Source of the DNA: Palsa-504 sp963744575
GTDB taxonomy: Bacteria > Actinomycetota > Actinomycetes > Streptosporangiales > Streptosporangiaceae
DNA: 64,000 nucleotides
Reading direction: 5' to 3'
Assembly (NCBI GenBank): GCA_963744575.1
Contig: CAVUUF010000016.1
Coordinates: 744,001-808,000, forward strand
Shown: piece after piece, positions 18,922-27,589 of the stretch
How positions within the stretch are numbered: the first letter of the stretch is position 1
Layout: every line of letters starts with the position of its first letter
Notes under the pieces: model-generated
The model's database searches: none
Seen by the model: the letters and a program-made list of their open reading frames with translations, nothing else
What the model was told of the DNA's origin: nothing
Made by a program: the position numbers and the translations under genes

Positions 18922-20523
18922 ATGTGTGGTATCGCCCTCGTCATGGGGCCGAATCCGAACGTAGCGGTCTTCGACCAGATGCTGGAAACCATCGCGCCGC
19001 GGGGAGATGTGCGCGAGACGGTCAGTGCTGACCGCAATCACCTCGGCACCCAGCGGCTGAAGATCGTCGATCGTGAGCGTGCCATCCAGCCATGGACCTC
19101 GGCTGACGGCCGCTGGGCGGTTTGCTACAACGGCGAGGTTTACAACTTCCGCTTGTTGCGGTCAGAGCTTGCCGCCCTCGGGCGCCAGTTGCGAAGTGAC
19201 AGCGACACCGAAGTGATCCTTGAGGCGTTCCTCGAGTGGGGGGAGCAGGCGGTGCATCGCCTCCGGGGCGAGTTCGCGTTCGCCGTCGTCGACCGGGCCG
19301 CGGACCGGGTCTACCTGGCTCGTGACCCGCTGGGGGTCAAGCCGCTCTACTGGTCGCGCCGCGGTGGTCATCTGTACGTGGCATCGGAACTGAAGGCGCT
19401 CGTTCCCGTGGGCGGCCCGGTCCGCGAGGTCCCTCCTGGCCATCACGGATGGGGAAGCCCAGAGCAGGATCCAGCCGTCACCGCATATGTGGATCTGCTC
19501 ACCATCGGCGACGGCGACGAGCCCATCACCGATGTGGGCGAGGCCGCGAGGCTCGTGCGGACCGCGCTGGAAGACAGCATCCGGGTCCGGCTCGACACCG
19601 ACCTCACGGTCGGCGTCATCCTTTCCGGCGGTCTTGACAGCACGCTGACGCTCCTGCACGTACGGGAAATGCACCCGGACTGCGTGGCGTTCACGATCGG
19701 GGCTCCCGGCAGCGACGACGTGTCGTATGCCCGCCGGGTAACCCGCGACCTCGGAGTCGACCACGAGGTCATCGAGCTGACCCCGGGCGATATCCGCCTC
19801 GCGGAGATCCGCGAGGCCATCCGGGTGTCTGAGCTCACCGAGTACGGCGATGTCATCAACGCCGTCATCTCCAGGCTGCTGTTCGCCCGGGTCCACAGCC
19901 GCGGTGTCAAGGTGGTCCTTTGCGGGGACGGTTCCGATGAGCTTTTCGGCGGCTACGAGATGTACCGGCAGCCAGCAGCCCCCCTGCGACAGCGCCTGTT
20001 CCAGCACAAACTGCACAACCTCGGACGGACCGAGTTGCAGCGCGTCGACCGCACCAGCATGGGACAGGGCGTGGAAACACGCGTGCCGTTCCTGGATCTG
20101 GCGCTTGTCCGCCTGGCGATGCGTCTCCCTATCGACCTGAAACTTCGTGATGGCCAGGACAAATGGATCCTGCGTCATGCCTTCGCCGACATCTTGCCCG
20201 CTTACGTCCGTCAGCGCCCGAAGAATCCGTTGTCGCACTCGTCCGGGCTGCACGAGCGCGTCCGCCTGTACCGGTCACAGTTTCCTCGCATCTATCGCTC
20301 GTTCGGATACGATGCGCTTGGCCCGATGCGGCGGGACTTCTCGATCGTGCTCGAGCAGCACGGCCTGGACCTGGACCGGGCACTGCGTGACATGGACAGC
20401 CAGCCTGACTACTCGATGGCCGACCACGCGCGTGACCTAGCCGGAGCCCTCCGCTGGAACGCCGTGGACGCGCTGCGGCGGCGAAGCGCCTCTCTCGCTG
20501 ACCAGGCCCGCAGCCGGCCCTGA
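18922..20523 (+). CDS. AsnB-type glutamine amidotransferase (asparagine synthase-like)
   Basis: The 533-aa protein has an N-terminal class II glutamine amidotransferase domain with nucleophile Cys2 (MCGIALV), RLKIVD and YNGEVYNF. The synthetase domain has the pyrophosphatase loop LSGGLDST (residues 234-241), GDGSDELFGGYEMY and VETRVPFLD. It is shorter than housekeeping AsnB (about 600 aa). AsnB/LtsA paralogues in Bacillus, Corynebacterium and Mycobacterium amidate meso-diaminopimelate in peptidoglycan precursors, and others act in natural-product pathways. Pairing with the M15-like gene favours a cell-wall role. GGAAAGG precedes the ATG. Confidence 0.82.
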   Translation: MCGIALVMGPNPNVAVFDQMLETIAPRGDVRETVSADRNHLGTQRLKIVDRERAIQPWTSADGRWAVCYNGEVYNFRLLRSELAALGRQLRSDSDTEVILEAFLEWGEQAVHRLRGEFAFAVVDRAADRVYLARDPLGVKPLYWSRRGGHLYVASELKALVPVGGPVREVPPGHHGWGSPEQDPAVTAYVDLLTIGDGDEPITDVGEAARLVRTALEDSIRVRLDTDLTVGVILSGGLDSTLTLLHVREMHPDCVAFTIGAPGSDDVSYARRVTRDLGVDHEVIELTPGDIRLAEIREAIRVSELTEYGDVINAVISRLLFARVHSRGVKVVLCGDGSDELFGGYEMYRQPAAPLRQRLFQHKLHNLGRTELQRVDRTSMGQGVETRVPFLDLALVRLAMRLPIDLKLRDGQDKWILRHAFADILPAYVRQRPKNPLSHSSGLHERVRLYRSQFPRIYRSFGYDALGPMRRDFSIVLEQHGLDLDRALRDMDSQPDYSMADHARDLAGALRWNAVDALRRRSASLADQARSRP

Positions 20524-20789
20524 CGCAACGTCACCCCGGGCGGCGCGGGAAAGACCTCGCGGCATAAGCGCGAAAGCCAAGGCCAGCGGAAATGTCTTTT
20601 CTCACCTGCGGCAACACGCCGCAGCATTCCTGGACATTCGGAAATTGCCGTGATACCTGAATTAGGTTCCTGAGATAGCTGAAGGCTTGCTGTGCAATTA
20701 GGACGGCGTGAGGCTCACGCATCCGCGGAGCGCGCGGCCTGGGCGCGGCGGCGCGGCTGCGCTGGAGGCACACCCGTCGAGGAGGGGTC

Positions 20790-22773
20790 ATGCCCGAGCC
20801 GGTCCGCGGTAACCAGCGCTACCTTCCCGGGCTCGACGGGCTGCGCGCCCTGGCCGTGGGGGCTGTCGTCGCCTATCACGTGGGCCTGGGCTGGGCGCAG
20901 GGAGGCCTGCTCGGGGTCGGGGTCTTCTTCACCCTGAGCGGCTACCTCATCACCGACCTCCTGCTCGGCCAGTACGAGGTCACCGGCAGGCTGCAGCTGG
21001 CGGATTTCTGGCTGCGGCGGGCCCGGCGGCTATTGCCGGCCCTGTTCCTGATGCTGGCCGTAGTCGTCGCGTGGGTCACGCTGCTGGACAGGTCGCTGCT
21101 GCCCGGCATCCGCGGTGCAGTCGTCGCGTCGGCCGGGTATGTGAACAACTGGTGGCTGATCGCGCAGCACCGTTCCTACTTCGCTCAGTTCGGGCCCCCT
21201 TCCCCACTCGGCCACCTGTGGTCCCTGGCGGTGGAAGAACAGTTCTACCTGATCTGGCCGTGGCTGCTATGGGCCGGGCTGCGCTGGACGCGCGGCCGGC
21301 CGGGCGCGGCCATGAGCCTGCCCGCGGCGGCACTGGCGCTAGCCGCAGTGTCGGCGACGATGATGGCGCTGCTGTACCGGCCCGGGTACGATCCGACGCG
21401 GGTGTACGACGGTACCGACACCCGTGCCTTCGCGCTGCTGATCGGCGCGGCGCTGGCCTTCGTCTGGCCTAGCGGGGATCTTCGCGGTAACGTCAGCCGC
21501 GGCCCGGTGGATCCTCGACGGCGCCGGAGCCGCCGGGCTAGCCGTTTTCGCGGTGCTGGTGTGGCGGACCGGTCAGTACTCGCCGTTCCTGTACCGCGGC
21601 GGGATGGTCCTGCTTTCGCTCGGCACGGCGCTCATGGTGGCTTCTGCCGCCTCGCCAGCAAGCAGGTTCGGCCGGGCGCTCGGGTGCCGGCCGCTGCGCT
21701 GGCTTGGCATCCGCTCATATGGCATCTACCTTTGGCATTTTCCTATCATCGCGCTGACCACCCCGGCCGGCGGCCGGGACACCGTAGGCCGCGGCGCCCT
21801 GCAGGTGGCGGCGAGCGTCGGGTGCGCGGCGCTGTCCTGGCGGTACCTGGAGGAGCCGGTCCGTCGTGGCGCCATCGGCCGGTGGTGGGCTCAGGTCAGG
21901 CGTACCAGCTGGCATCTCGGCGCCGTGGGCCGGCGGGCCCGGATCGTAGTCGCGGTATCTGCTCCCGTGCTCGTACTCGCCAGCTGCGGCATGGCCGGTG
22001 TCGTACAGCCCACCGCAGCCGACCCGTCCCCGGTCACGCCGTCACCGCTGGCGCGCACCCACGCCGCCAGCGGGCAGCCGGTCCGCGCGGTGGCCGGCGG
22101 ATCCGCACGCCGCCCGGACCGCACTAGCTGCCGCGCCGTGGTGCATATCGGCGACTCCACCTCCGATGGACTCATCTCGCCCGCGTACCTGCCCAACCCC
22201 AGGGAGCGGATCGCCGCCCAGTACGCGCGGGTGGGCGCGGTCACCTTCATTCCCGAGATCTCGGGCGCCCGGTCGATCGTCGAGACGTACGATGGCCAGC
22301 CGAACGCCTATACCGTCGCCCAGCAGCTGATACAACAGGGATACCGGGGGTGCTGGGTGATGGCCCTGGGCACCAACGACACCGCGGACGTGTACGTGGG
22401 GTCAGGGGTCAGCCTGACGACCCGGATCAAGCGGATGATGTCGCTGATCGGCGACCAGCCAGTCATGTGGGTGAACGTCAAGTCGCTGCTCGCGAGCGGC
22501 CCTTACTCCGAAGACGACATGCTGCTGTGGAACCGCGCGCTGACCCAGGCCTGCGCCAGCCATCCGAACATGCGGGTCTATGACTGGGCCGCGGAAGCCA
22601 GGGACAGCTGGTTCATCTCCGACGGTATCCACTACACGTCCGCGGGCTACGCGGCACGCGCCCGCCTGATTGCCGGTGCGCTCGCTGCCGCCTTCCCCGG
22701 CCCGGATCAGGCCGCAGGCGACCAGCCCGGCGGCGCCGGGCCGGGACATCCGTCCAGTTGCCTGGTCCGTTAG
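20790..22773 (+). pseudogene. AT3-SGNH membrane O-acyltransferase (OafA-like), frameshifted
   Basis: Two frames together make a normal ~660-aa acyltransferase-3 protein fused to an SGNH domain. The first (from the ATG at 20790) carries LPGLDGLRALAVGAVVAYHV with the catalytic His, and RRARRLLPAL. The second carries later helices (GIYLWHFP), then a periplasmic SGNH domain with nucleophile Ser in HIGDSTSDG, GTND, and DGIHYTS. The switch lies at the G4 run 21473-21476; dropping one G gives VWPSGIFAVTSAAARWILDG. The total length (1984 bp) is one base over a multiple of three. Such enzymes acetylate peptidoglycan or surface glycans. A sequencing error and a real lesion are both possible. Confidence 0.85.
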
Positions 22774-22912
22774 CTGGCCGGGCCGCTACCGACGACCGCC
22801 AGCGCCGTGCCCATCTCCCCGGAAGTTCAGCCGTTACCCGCGTCTGGCCGCCGGCCTGCTGCGACACTAGCGGGAGGCCACGACACGCCAGCGCCGTCGC
22901 GTCGGCACATCC

Positions 22913-22940
22913 ATGACAACGCACATAAATTCGAGATAAT
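22913..22940 (+). promoter_or_regulatory. sigma-70-type promoter for the CBM48 gene
   Basis: ATGACA (22913-22918) and GATAAT (22935-22940) are separated by 16 bp in an AT-rich stretch of an otherwise GC-rich gap. Each hexamer is one base from consensus. Transcription would start near 22947, giving a leader of about 35 nt before the GTG at 22982. Confidence 0.55.
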
Positions 22941-22981
22941 CTGCTTGATTAGGTTCACTGATCGCAGGAGTGGAGCGCTAG

Positions 22982-23263
22982 GTGATCAAGACATCCAGGC
23001 CCGGTCGTGACGGGACAGTCCGCGTTACGTTCGCACTGCCCATCGACGAGCCCGGCGGAGCCGTCTCCGTGGTAGGCGACTTCAACGACTGGGACCCGCT
23101 TACCCATCCCCTCCGCCGGCGCGCCAACCGGACCCGGAGCGCGGCGGTGACGGTCCAGGCCGGCACGACGCTGCACTTCCGTTACCTGGGCGAAGGCGGC
23201 GTCTGGTTCGATGACGAGACCGTCGCCGCCCGGAATGGCCCGGACGCCGCCATCGCCGTCTGA
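22982..23263 (+). CDS. small isoamylase N-terminal (CBM48/E-set) domain protein
   Basis: This 93-aa protein consists of little more than one immunoglobulin-like glycogen-binding domain: VTFALP, VSVVGDFNDWDPLTHPL, and LHFRYLGEGGVWFDDE. The aromatic residues in FNDWDP are those that contact glucan in CBM48 and AMPK-beta domains. The GTG start follows GGAGTGGAG. Stand-alone proteins of this kind are widespread in actinomycetes and unassigned. It could be an alpha-glucan-binding or glycogen-sensing factor. It is convergent with the SDR gene. Confidence 0.75.
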   Translation: MIKTSRPGRDGTVRVTFALPIDEPGGAVSVVGDFNDWDPLTHPLRRRANRTRSAAVTVQAGTTLHFRYLGEGGVWFDDETVAARNGPDAAIAV

Positions 23264-23277
23264 TCCCAGGCGGTCTA

Positions 23278-24285
23278 TCAGCCCTGGTGACCGGACTCGG
23301 CGAGATGCATCCTGATGATCGAGTCAAAGTCCGGGTCCGGGGTCAGGCCCAGCCGGCCGGCCCGGTCAGCGCGGACCCGGGCGGGCCAGCTGGCGACCAT
23401 GCGCGCCACCACCGGATCGGGGATCCAGTCGATCAGCGCGCTGACCTGCGGCCCGGCAACCCGGGCCAGCGCGGCGGCCATGTCCCCGACGCTGATGGTG
23501 AGCGCGGGCAGGTTGACCGCGCTGCGGCCGCCCCAGGCCTGGTCACTGGCCGTGGCGGCGCACCGCAGCCCGGCGATGGCCTTACCCGGCGAGGCCAGCG
23601 CGACCTCGGTGTCCGGGTCGACCGGGCAGGTCGCGCGCTGCCCGGCCAGCGGTTCCCTGATGATGCCCGACATGAAGCCGGACGCCGCGGCGTTCGGCCG
23701 CCCGGGACGCACGCTGATCGTCACCAGGCGCAGGGCCCGCCCGCGCAGGAAGCCTTTCCTGGTGTAGTCGGCCAGCAACTGCTCGCCGATGACCTTCTGC
23801 GCGCCGTAGCTGGTCTGGGGGTTGGGCAGGGTCTGGTCGTCGACGGCCTCGGGGAGCGGGTGGTCGGGCGAGTCCCCGAAGATGGCCAGCGAACTGGAGA
23901 ACACCACGACCGGGCTCGTCCCCAGGGCGCGGCAGGATGCCAGGAGCGCTTCGGTGGCGCGCAGGTTCGCCCGGATGCCCAGGTCGAAGTCCGCCTCGCA
24001 CTCGCCGCTCACCGCCGCGGCCAGGTGGAAGATCACGTCGGCCCCGCCCAGCGCGCCCGGCCCGGCGGCGAGCGGGTCGAGCAGCCCGGCGAGGTCGCCG
24101 CGGACCGCCGTCACCCGCTCGTCGGCCGCCAGGTCCGGCGGGACCGGGGCCTGGTCGATGAGCGTCACCCGGGACAGCGGGCGGGCACCGCCGCCCGCCA
24201 CGTCGAGCGAGCCCGCCGCCAGCAGCTCCCTGGCCAGCCGCGAGCCGAGGAAGCCCGCTCCCCCGGTAATCACCGCATTCACCAC
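23278..24285 (-). CDS. NAD-dependent epimerase/dehydratase (extended SDR; D-erythronate dehydrogenase-like)
   Basis: The 335-aa protein has the NAD-binding motif GGAGFLG (residues 8-14), a conserved FSSSLAIFG strand and the catalytic Tyr160-x3-Lys164 (SYGAQK). The insertion SGFMSGIIREPLAGQ and the C terminus resemble the D-erythronate dehydrogenase (DenD) branch that oxidises sugar acids. The GTG start is preceded by GGGAGG. It follows acoC by 24 bp on the same strand and may be the last gene of the aco operon. The substrate is uncertain. Confidence 0.78.
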   Translation of the reverse strand: MVNAVITGGAGFLGSRLARELLAAGSLDVAGGGARPLSRVTLIDQAPVPPDLAADERVTAVRGDLAGLLDPLAAGPGALGGADVIFHLAAAVSGECEADFDLGIRANLRATEALLASCRALGTSPVVVFSSSLAIFGDSPDHPLPEAVDDQTLPNPQTSYGAQKVIGEQLLADYTRKGFLRGRALRLVTISVRPGRPNAAASGFMSGIIREPLAGQRATCPVDPDTEVALASPGKAIAGLRCAATASDQAWGGRSAVNLPALTISVGDMAAALARVAGPQVSALIDWIPDPVVARMVASWPARVRADRAGRLGLTPDPDFDSIIRMHLAESGHQG

Positions 24286-24309
24286 GACGCCTCCCTAGCC
24301 ACCGTGATC

Positions 24310-25449
24310 TTACGTGACCAGGGCGATGGTCTCCTCGATCGCGGCCTGCACCTCAGCCGGGCGCTCCATGTGCGGCATGTGCCCGGCGCGGTCGATCAGG
24401 TGGCGCGTCGCGCCCGCCACCGACTCGGCCTGGGCCGCCGGGATGACCCGGTCCTCGCGGCCCCAGACCACCGTGACCGGCACGGCGTCGCCGAGCGCCG
24501 CCAGCAGCACGGCCGAGTCGCCGGCCTGCGTGTCGCCGTCGAGCAGCGCGCCGAGCAGAGTGTGCAGGGCCTCGTCCACTCCGTCCAGCCGCTTGTAGGC
24601 GAGCAGGTCGTCAACAAGCTGCCGGGTTACCAGGTTCTCGTCGGCGAAGAGCTGGCTGACCACTGGCTTGAGCTCGCGCCGGGTCTGCGCGTCGGCGAAG
24701 CCGCGCAGGTAGCCGGCATTGATCTCGGGACCGAAACCGGCCGGCGCGATCAGCGTGAGCGAGGCGATCCGGCCGGGGTCGCGGGCCGCGGCCGTGAGCG
24801 CAACGACGCCGCCCATGGAATGGCCGACCAGGTGCGCCCGCCCGGCGCCGAGGGCGTCGAGCACGCCGGTCACCGCGTCGGCCAGCACGCCGGGGCTGCC
24901 ATCGCCGACGTCCTTGGCCGACGTGCCGTGCCCGGGCAGGTCGAGCGCGTACACGCGGTACTTCGCGGCCAGCGGCTCCTGCAGGAACAGCCAGGAGTTC
25001 CGGTCGCCGCCATACCCGTGGACGAGCAGGATCACGTCGCCGTCCGTCCCTTCCGGGGCGGCCCCGGCGTAGCTGATCCTCCGCCCGCCGACGTCGGCGG
25101 TCTGCAGCTCGGGAGCGCCCGCGGCATCTTCAGGGACACCCGCGTCGATCACCGCACGCGCCTGTCCGACGGCCGCGTCGAGCTCCTCCTCGGTGACGTC
25201 CGCCGGGGCGAGCAGCGCGATCGTGCCGCTCACCGGCACGTCCTCGCCGACCCGGGCGACGATGCGGCGCACAGTTCCAGCGTCGGCGGCCTCCAGGGTG
25301 CCGTTGATCTTCTCCGTCTCGATATCTGCGAGGTCGTCGCCGATGTGGACCTCTTCTCCCTCGTCGACTATCCAGGCGGTGATCTTGCCCAGCTGCATCG
25401 ACAGGCCCCATTTGGGCATCGTCACGGGGACGATCCGGTCGTCAGTCAT
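24310..25449 (-). CDS. acoC: acetoin dehydrogenase E2-like protein: lipoyl domain fused to alpha/beta hydrolase
   Basis: In the 379-aa protein, residues 5-82 form a biotinyl/lipoyl domain with the lipoylated Lys47 in DIETEKING. Residues 120-375 form an alpha/beta hydrolase with HGYGGDRNSW (oxyanion region), nucleophile Ser211 in GHSMGG, and a C-terminal GRED...GHMPHME carrying the acid and His. This architecture, which replaces the usual CAT domain of E2, is characteristic of AcoC of the acetoin-cleaving complex, where acetyl-lipoyl E2 passes acetyl to CoA. It lies downstream of acoA and acoB. Confidence 0.88.
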   Translation of the reverse strand: MTDDRIVPVTMPKWGLSMQLGKITAWIVDEGEEVHIGDDLADIETEKINGTLEAADAGTVRRIVARVGEDVPVSGTIALLAPADVTEEELDAAVGQARAVIDAGVPEDAAGAPELQTADVGGRRISYAGAAPEGTDGDVILLVHGYGGDRNSWLFLQEPLAAKYRVYALDLPGHGTSAKDVGDGSPGVLADAVTGVLDALGAGRAHLVGHSMGGVVALTAAARDPGRIASLTLIAPAGFGPEINAGYLRGFADAQTRRELKPVVSQLFADENLVTRQLVDDLLAYKRLDGVDEALHTLLGALLDGDTQAGDSAVLLAALGDAVPVTVVWGREDRVIPAAQAESVAGATRHLIDRAGHMPHMERPAEVQAAIEETIALVT

Positions 25450-25575
25450 CAGGATCGCGGCGTGCAGACTCCGGCTTTCTGGCCAGGAGGAGACGCCGCC
25501 TCACCTCCTCTGAAATGTCAGTGTAATTCGCTAGTGTGTTCGCGTGTCCCGATACCGGCTGCTCCCCCTCGCCCA

Positions 25576-26589
25576 TCACGATGAGGAGGACGTCAACGTC
25601 TTGACCGCGTTCACAATGCGCTGCGCGTCCGGGATGTACAGGTCCTCCAGCGCGGTGGAGAACGGCACTGGCGTGTGCGGTGCCGTGACCATCTCGACCG
25701 GGGCCCGCAGCGAGCCGAACGCCTTGCGCGCGGCCAGCGCCGAGATGTCGGTGGCGATGGAGCAGCGGGGGTGCGACTCGTCGACCACGACCAGGCGCCC
25801 GGTCCCCTCGACGCTCTCCAGCACGGTGTCCTCGTCCAGCGGGCTGGTCGTGCGCAGGTCGATGACCTCGCATTGCACACCATCCGCCGCCAGCTGGCCG
25901 GCCGCTTCGAGCGAAGTGTGCACCATCCGGCCGAGGGTCACGATCGTCACGTCGCCGCCCTCGCGGACCACGTTGGCCTCGCCGAACGGCAGCGTGTAGC
26001 TCTCCTCGGGCACCGGTCCGGACAGGTCGTAGAGCGCCTTGTGCTCGAAGAACATCACCGGGTCGTTGTCCCTGATGGCCTGGATCATCAGGCCCTTGGC
26101 GTCGTACGGGGTGGCCGGCATGACGACCTTCAGCCCCGGGATGTGGGTGAACAGCGGGTACAGGCACTGGGAGTGCTGGGCCGCGGCCCGCAGCCCGGCC
26201 CCGTACATGGTGCGGATCACCACGGGCGTGACGGCCTTGCCGCCGAACATGTACCGGAACTTAGCGGCCTGGTTGTAGATCTGATCGAAGCAGACGCCCA
26301 TGAAGTCGACGAACATGAGCTCGGCCACCGGCCGCAGGCCGGCTGTGGCCGCGCCGATCGCGGCGCCGATGAACGCCGACTCCGAGATGGGCGTGTCGAG
26401 CACCCGGCCGGGGAACTTGTGGTAGAGACCCTTGGTCACGCCGAGGACGCCGCCCCAGGCGTCGTCATCGCCGGGCGATCCGGCGCCGCCGGCGTTATCC
26501 TCGCCCATCACGATGACGCTCTCGTCGCGCTCCATCTCCTGGGCCAGCGCCTCGTTCACGGCCTCGCGGTAGGTGATGTTCCGTGCCAT
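25576..26589 (-). CDS. acoB: acetoin dehydrogenase E1 beta subunit (thiamine-PP dependent)
   Basis: This is a 337-aa transketolase-like protein: MARNITYREAVNEALAQEM, GEDNAGGAGSP, DTPISESAFIGAAIGAA, and a C-terminal VDLRTTSPLDEDT-type domain (here VIDLRTTSPLDED). The start is fixed by AGGAGG seven bases before the ATG at 26589. It forms an alpha2beta2 E1 with AcoA, which decarboxylates or cleaves a 2-oxo compound (acetoin in characterised AcoAB). Pyruvate or branched-chain E1 is the alternative, but AcoX and the AcoC fusion point to acetoin-type substrates. Confidence 0.88.
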   Translation of the reverse strand: MARNITYREAVNEALAQEMERDESVIVMGEDNAGGAGSPGDDDAWGGVLGVTKGLYHKFPGRVLDTPISESAFIGAAIGAATAGLRPVAELMFVDFMGVCFDQIYNQAAKFRYMFGGKAVTPVVIRTMYGAGLRAAAQHSQCLYPLFTHIPGLKVVMPATPYDAKGLMIQAIRDNDPVMFFEHKALYDLSGPVPEESYTLPFGEANVVREGGDVTIVTLGRMVHTSLEAAGQLAADGVQCEVIDLRTTSPLDEDTVLESVEGTGRLVVVDESHPRCSIATDISALAARKAFGSLRAPVEMVTAPHTPVPFSTALEDLYIPDAQRIVNAVKTLTSSSS

Positions 26590-26602
26590 GGCCAGCCTCC
26601 TG

Positions 26603-27589
26603 TCAGTAGCGCACGTAGACGTCGGTGAGCAGATCCGCCTCGGTGGGCAGCGGGGCGGCCTTCGCATCCTCGACCGCCTTGTCGATGAGCGCCGCGACCT
26701 CGGCGTCAACGGCGTCGAGGTCGGCCCGGCTCAGCTCGCCTGTCTCGGTAACCCGGTCCGCGAAACGCTTGAGGCAGTCGAGTTCGGCCCGCGCGTGCTC
26801 GACCTCGCTGGCCCGGTAGGTCTGCTGGTCGCCTTCGAAGTGGCCGAAGTAGCGGGTGAATTTCATCTCGATGAGCGTGGGGCCGCCGCCTTCCCGCGCG
26901 CGGGCGATCGCCTCGCTGGCGGCCTCGCTCACCGCGAAGAAGTCGAAGCCGTCCACGATGACGCCCGGCATGCCGAACCCAGCCGCGCGGTCGGCGATGT
27001 TGTCGCTGGCCACCGACCAGGTGCTGGAAGTGGTCTCGGCGTAGCCGTTGTTCTCGGCCACGAAGATGGCCGGCAGGTTCCACACCGAGGCCAGGTTCAT
27101 CGACTCCAGCGTGGTGCCCTGGTTGCTGCCGCCGTCGCCGAAGAACGCCACGCTGACGCCGCCGGTGCCCTTGAGCTTGGCGGCCAGCGCCGTGCCGCAG
27201 ATCAGCGGCGGGCCGCCGCCGACGATGCCGTTGGCGCCGAGCATGCCCTTGGCCAGGTCGGCGATGTGCATGGAGCCGCCCTTGCCGTGGCAGCTGCCGG
27301 TCTTGCGGCCGTAGATCTCGGCCATCATCTCGCCGACGTCAACGCCCCGGGCAATGCAGTGGCCGTGCCCGCGGTGGGTGCTGGCGATGGTGTCCCGGTC
27401 GTCGAGATTGCTGCAGACGCCGGCGGCCGAGGCCTCCTCGCCCGCGTACAGATGGACGAATCCCGGAATCTCGCCGGTGGCGAACTCGGCGTGCACGCGT
27501 TCCTCGAACTCGCGGATCGTTCGCATCATCCGGTAGACGTCAAGCAGACGCTCCCGGGTCAGGGCCTTCCGCTCCACCGTATCGGTCAT
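26603..27589 (-). CDS. acoA: acetoin dehydrogenase E1 alpha subunit (thiamine-PP dependent)
   Basis: The 328-aa protein starts at the ATG at 27589, with GGGAGG just upstream. It carries EEASAAGVC, STHRGHGHCIARG, GRKTGSCHGKGGSMH and the thiamine-diphosphate fold running from GDGGSNQG to AENNGYA, followed by DGFD. These are the hallmarks of E1 alpha in 2-oxo acid and acetoin dehydrogenases. The 5' end overlaps acoX by 50 bp, and acoB follows after 13 bp, so the three genes are cotranscribed. Confidence 0.9.
   Translation of the reverse strand: MTDTVERKALTRERLLDVYRMMRTIREFEERVHAEFATGEIPGFVHLYAGEEASAAGVCSNLDDRDTIASTHRGHGHCIARGVDVGEMMAEIYGRKTGSCHGKGGSMHIADLAKGMLGANGIVGGGPPLICGTALAAKLKGTGGVSVAFFGDGGSNQGTTLESMNLASVWNLPAIFVAENNGYAETTSSTWSVASDNIADRAAGFGMPGVIVDGFDFFAVSEAASEAIARAREGGGPTLIEMKFTRYFGHFEGDQQTYRASEVEHARAELDCLKRFADRVTETGELSRADLDAVDAEVAALIDKAVEDAKAAPLPTEADLLTDVYVRY

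Noticed and set aside
17962..22773. Natural-product gene cluster around asnB
   Set aside because: There is no synthase, adenylation enzyme, P450 or dedicated regulator; a cell-wall or glycan role explains the genes with fewer assumptions.
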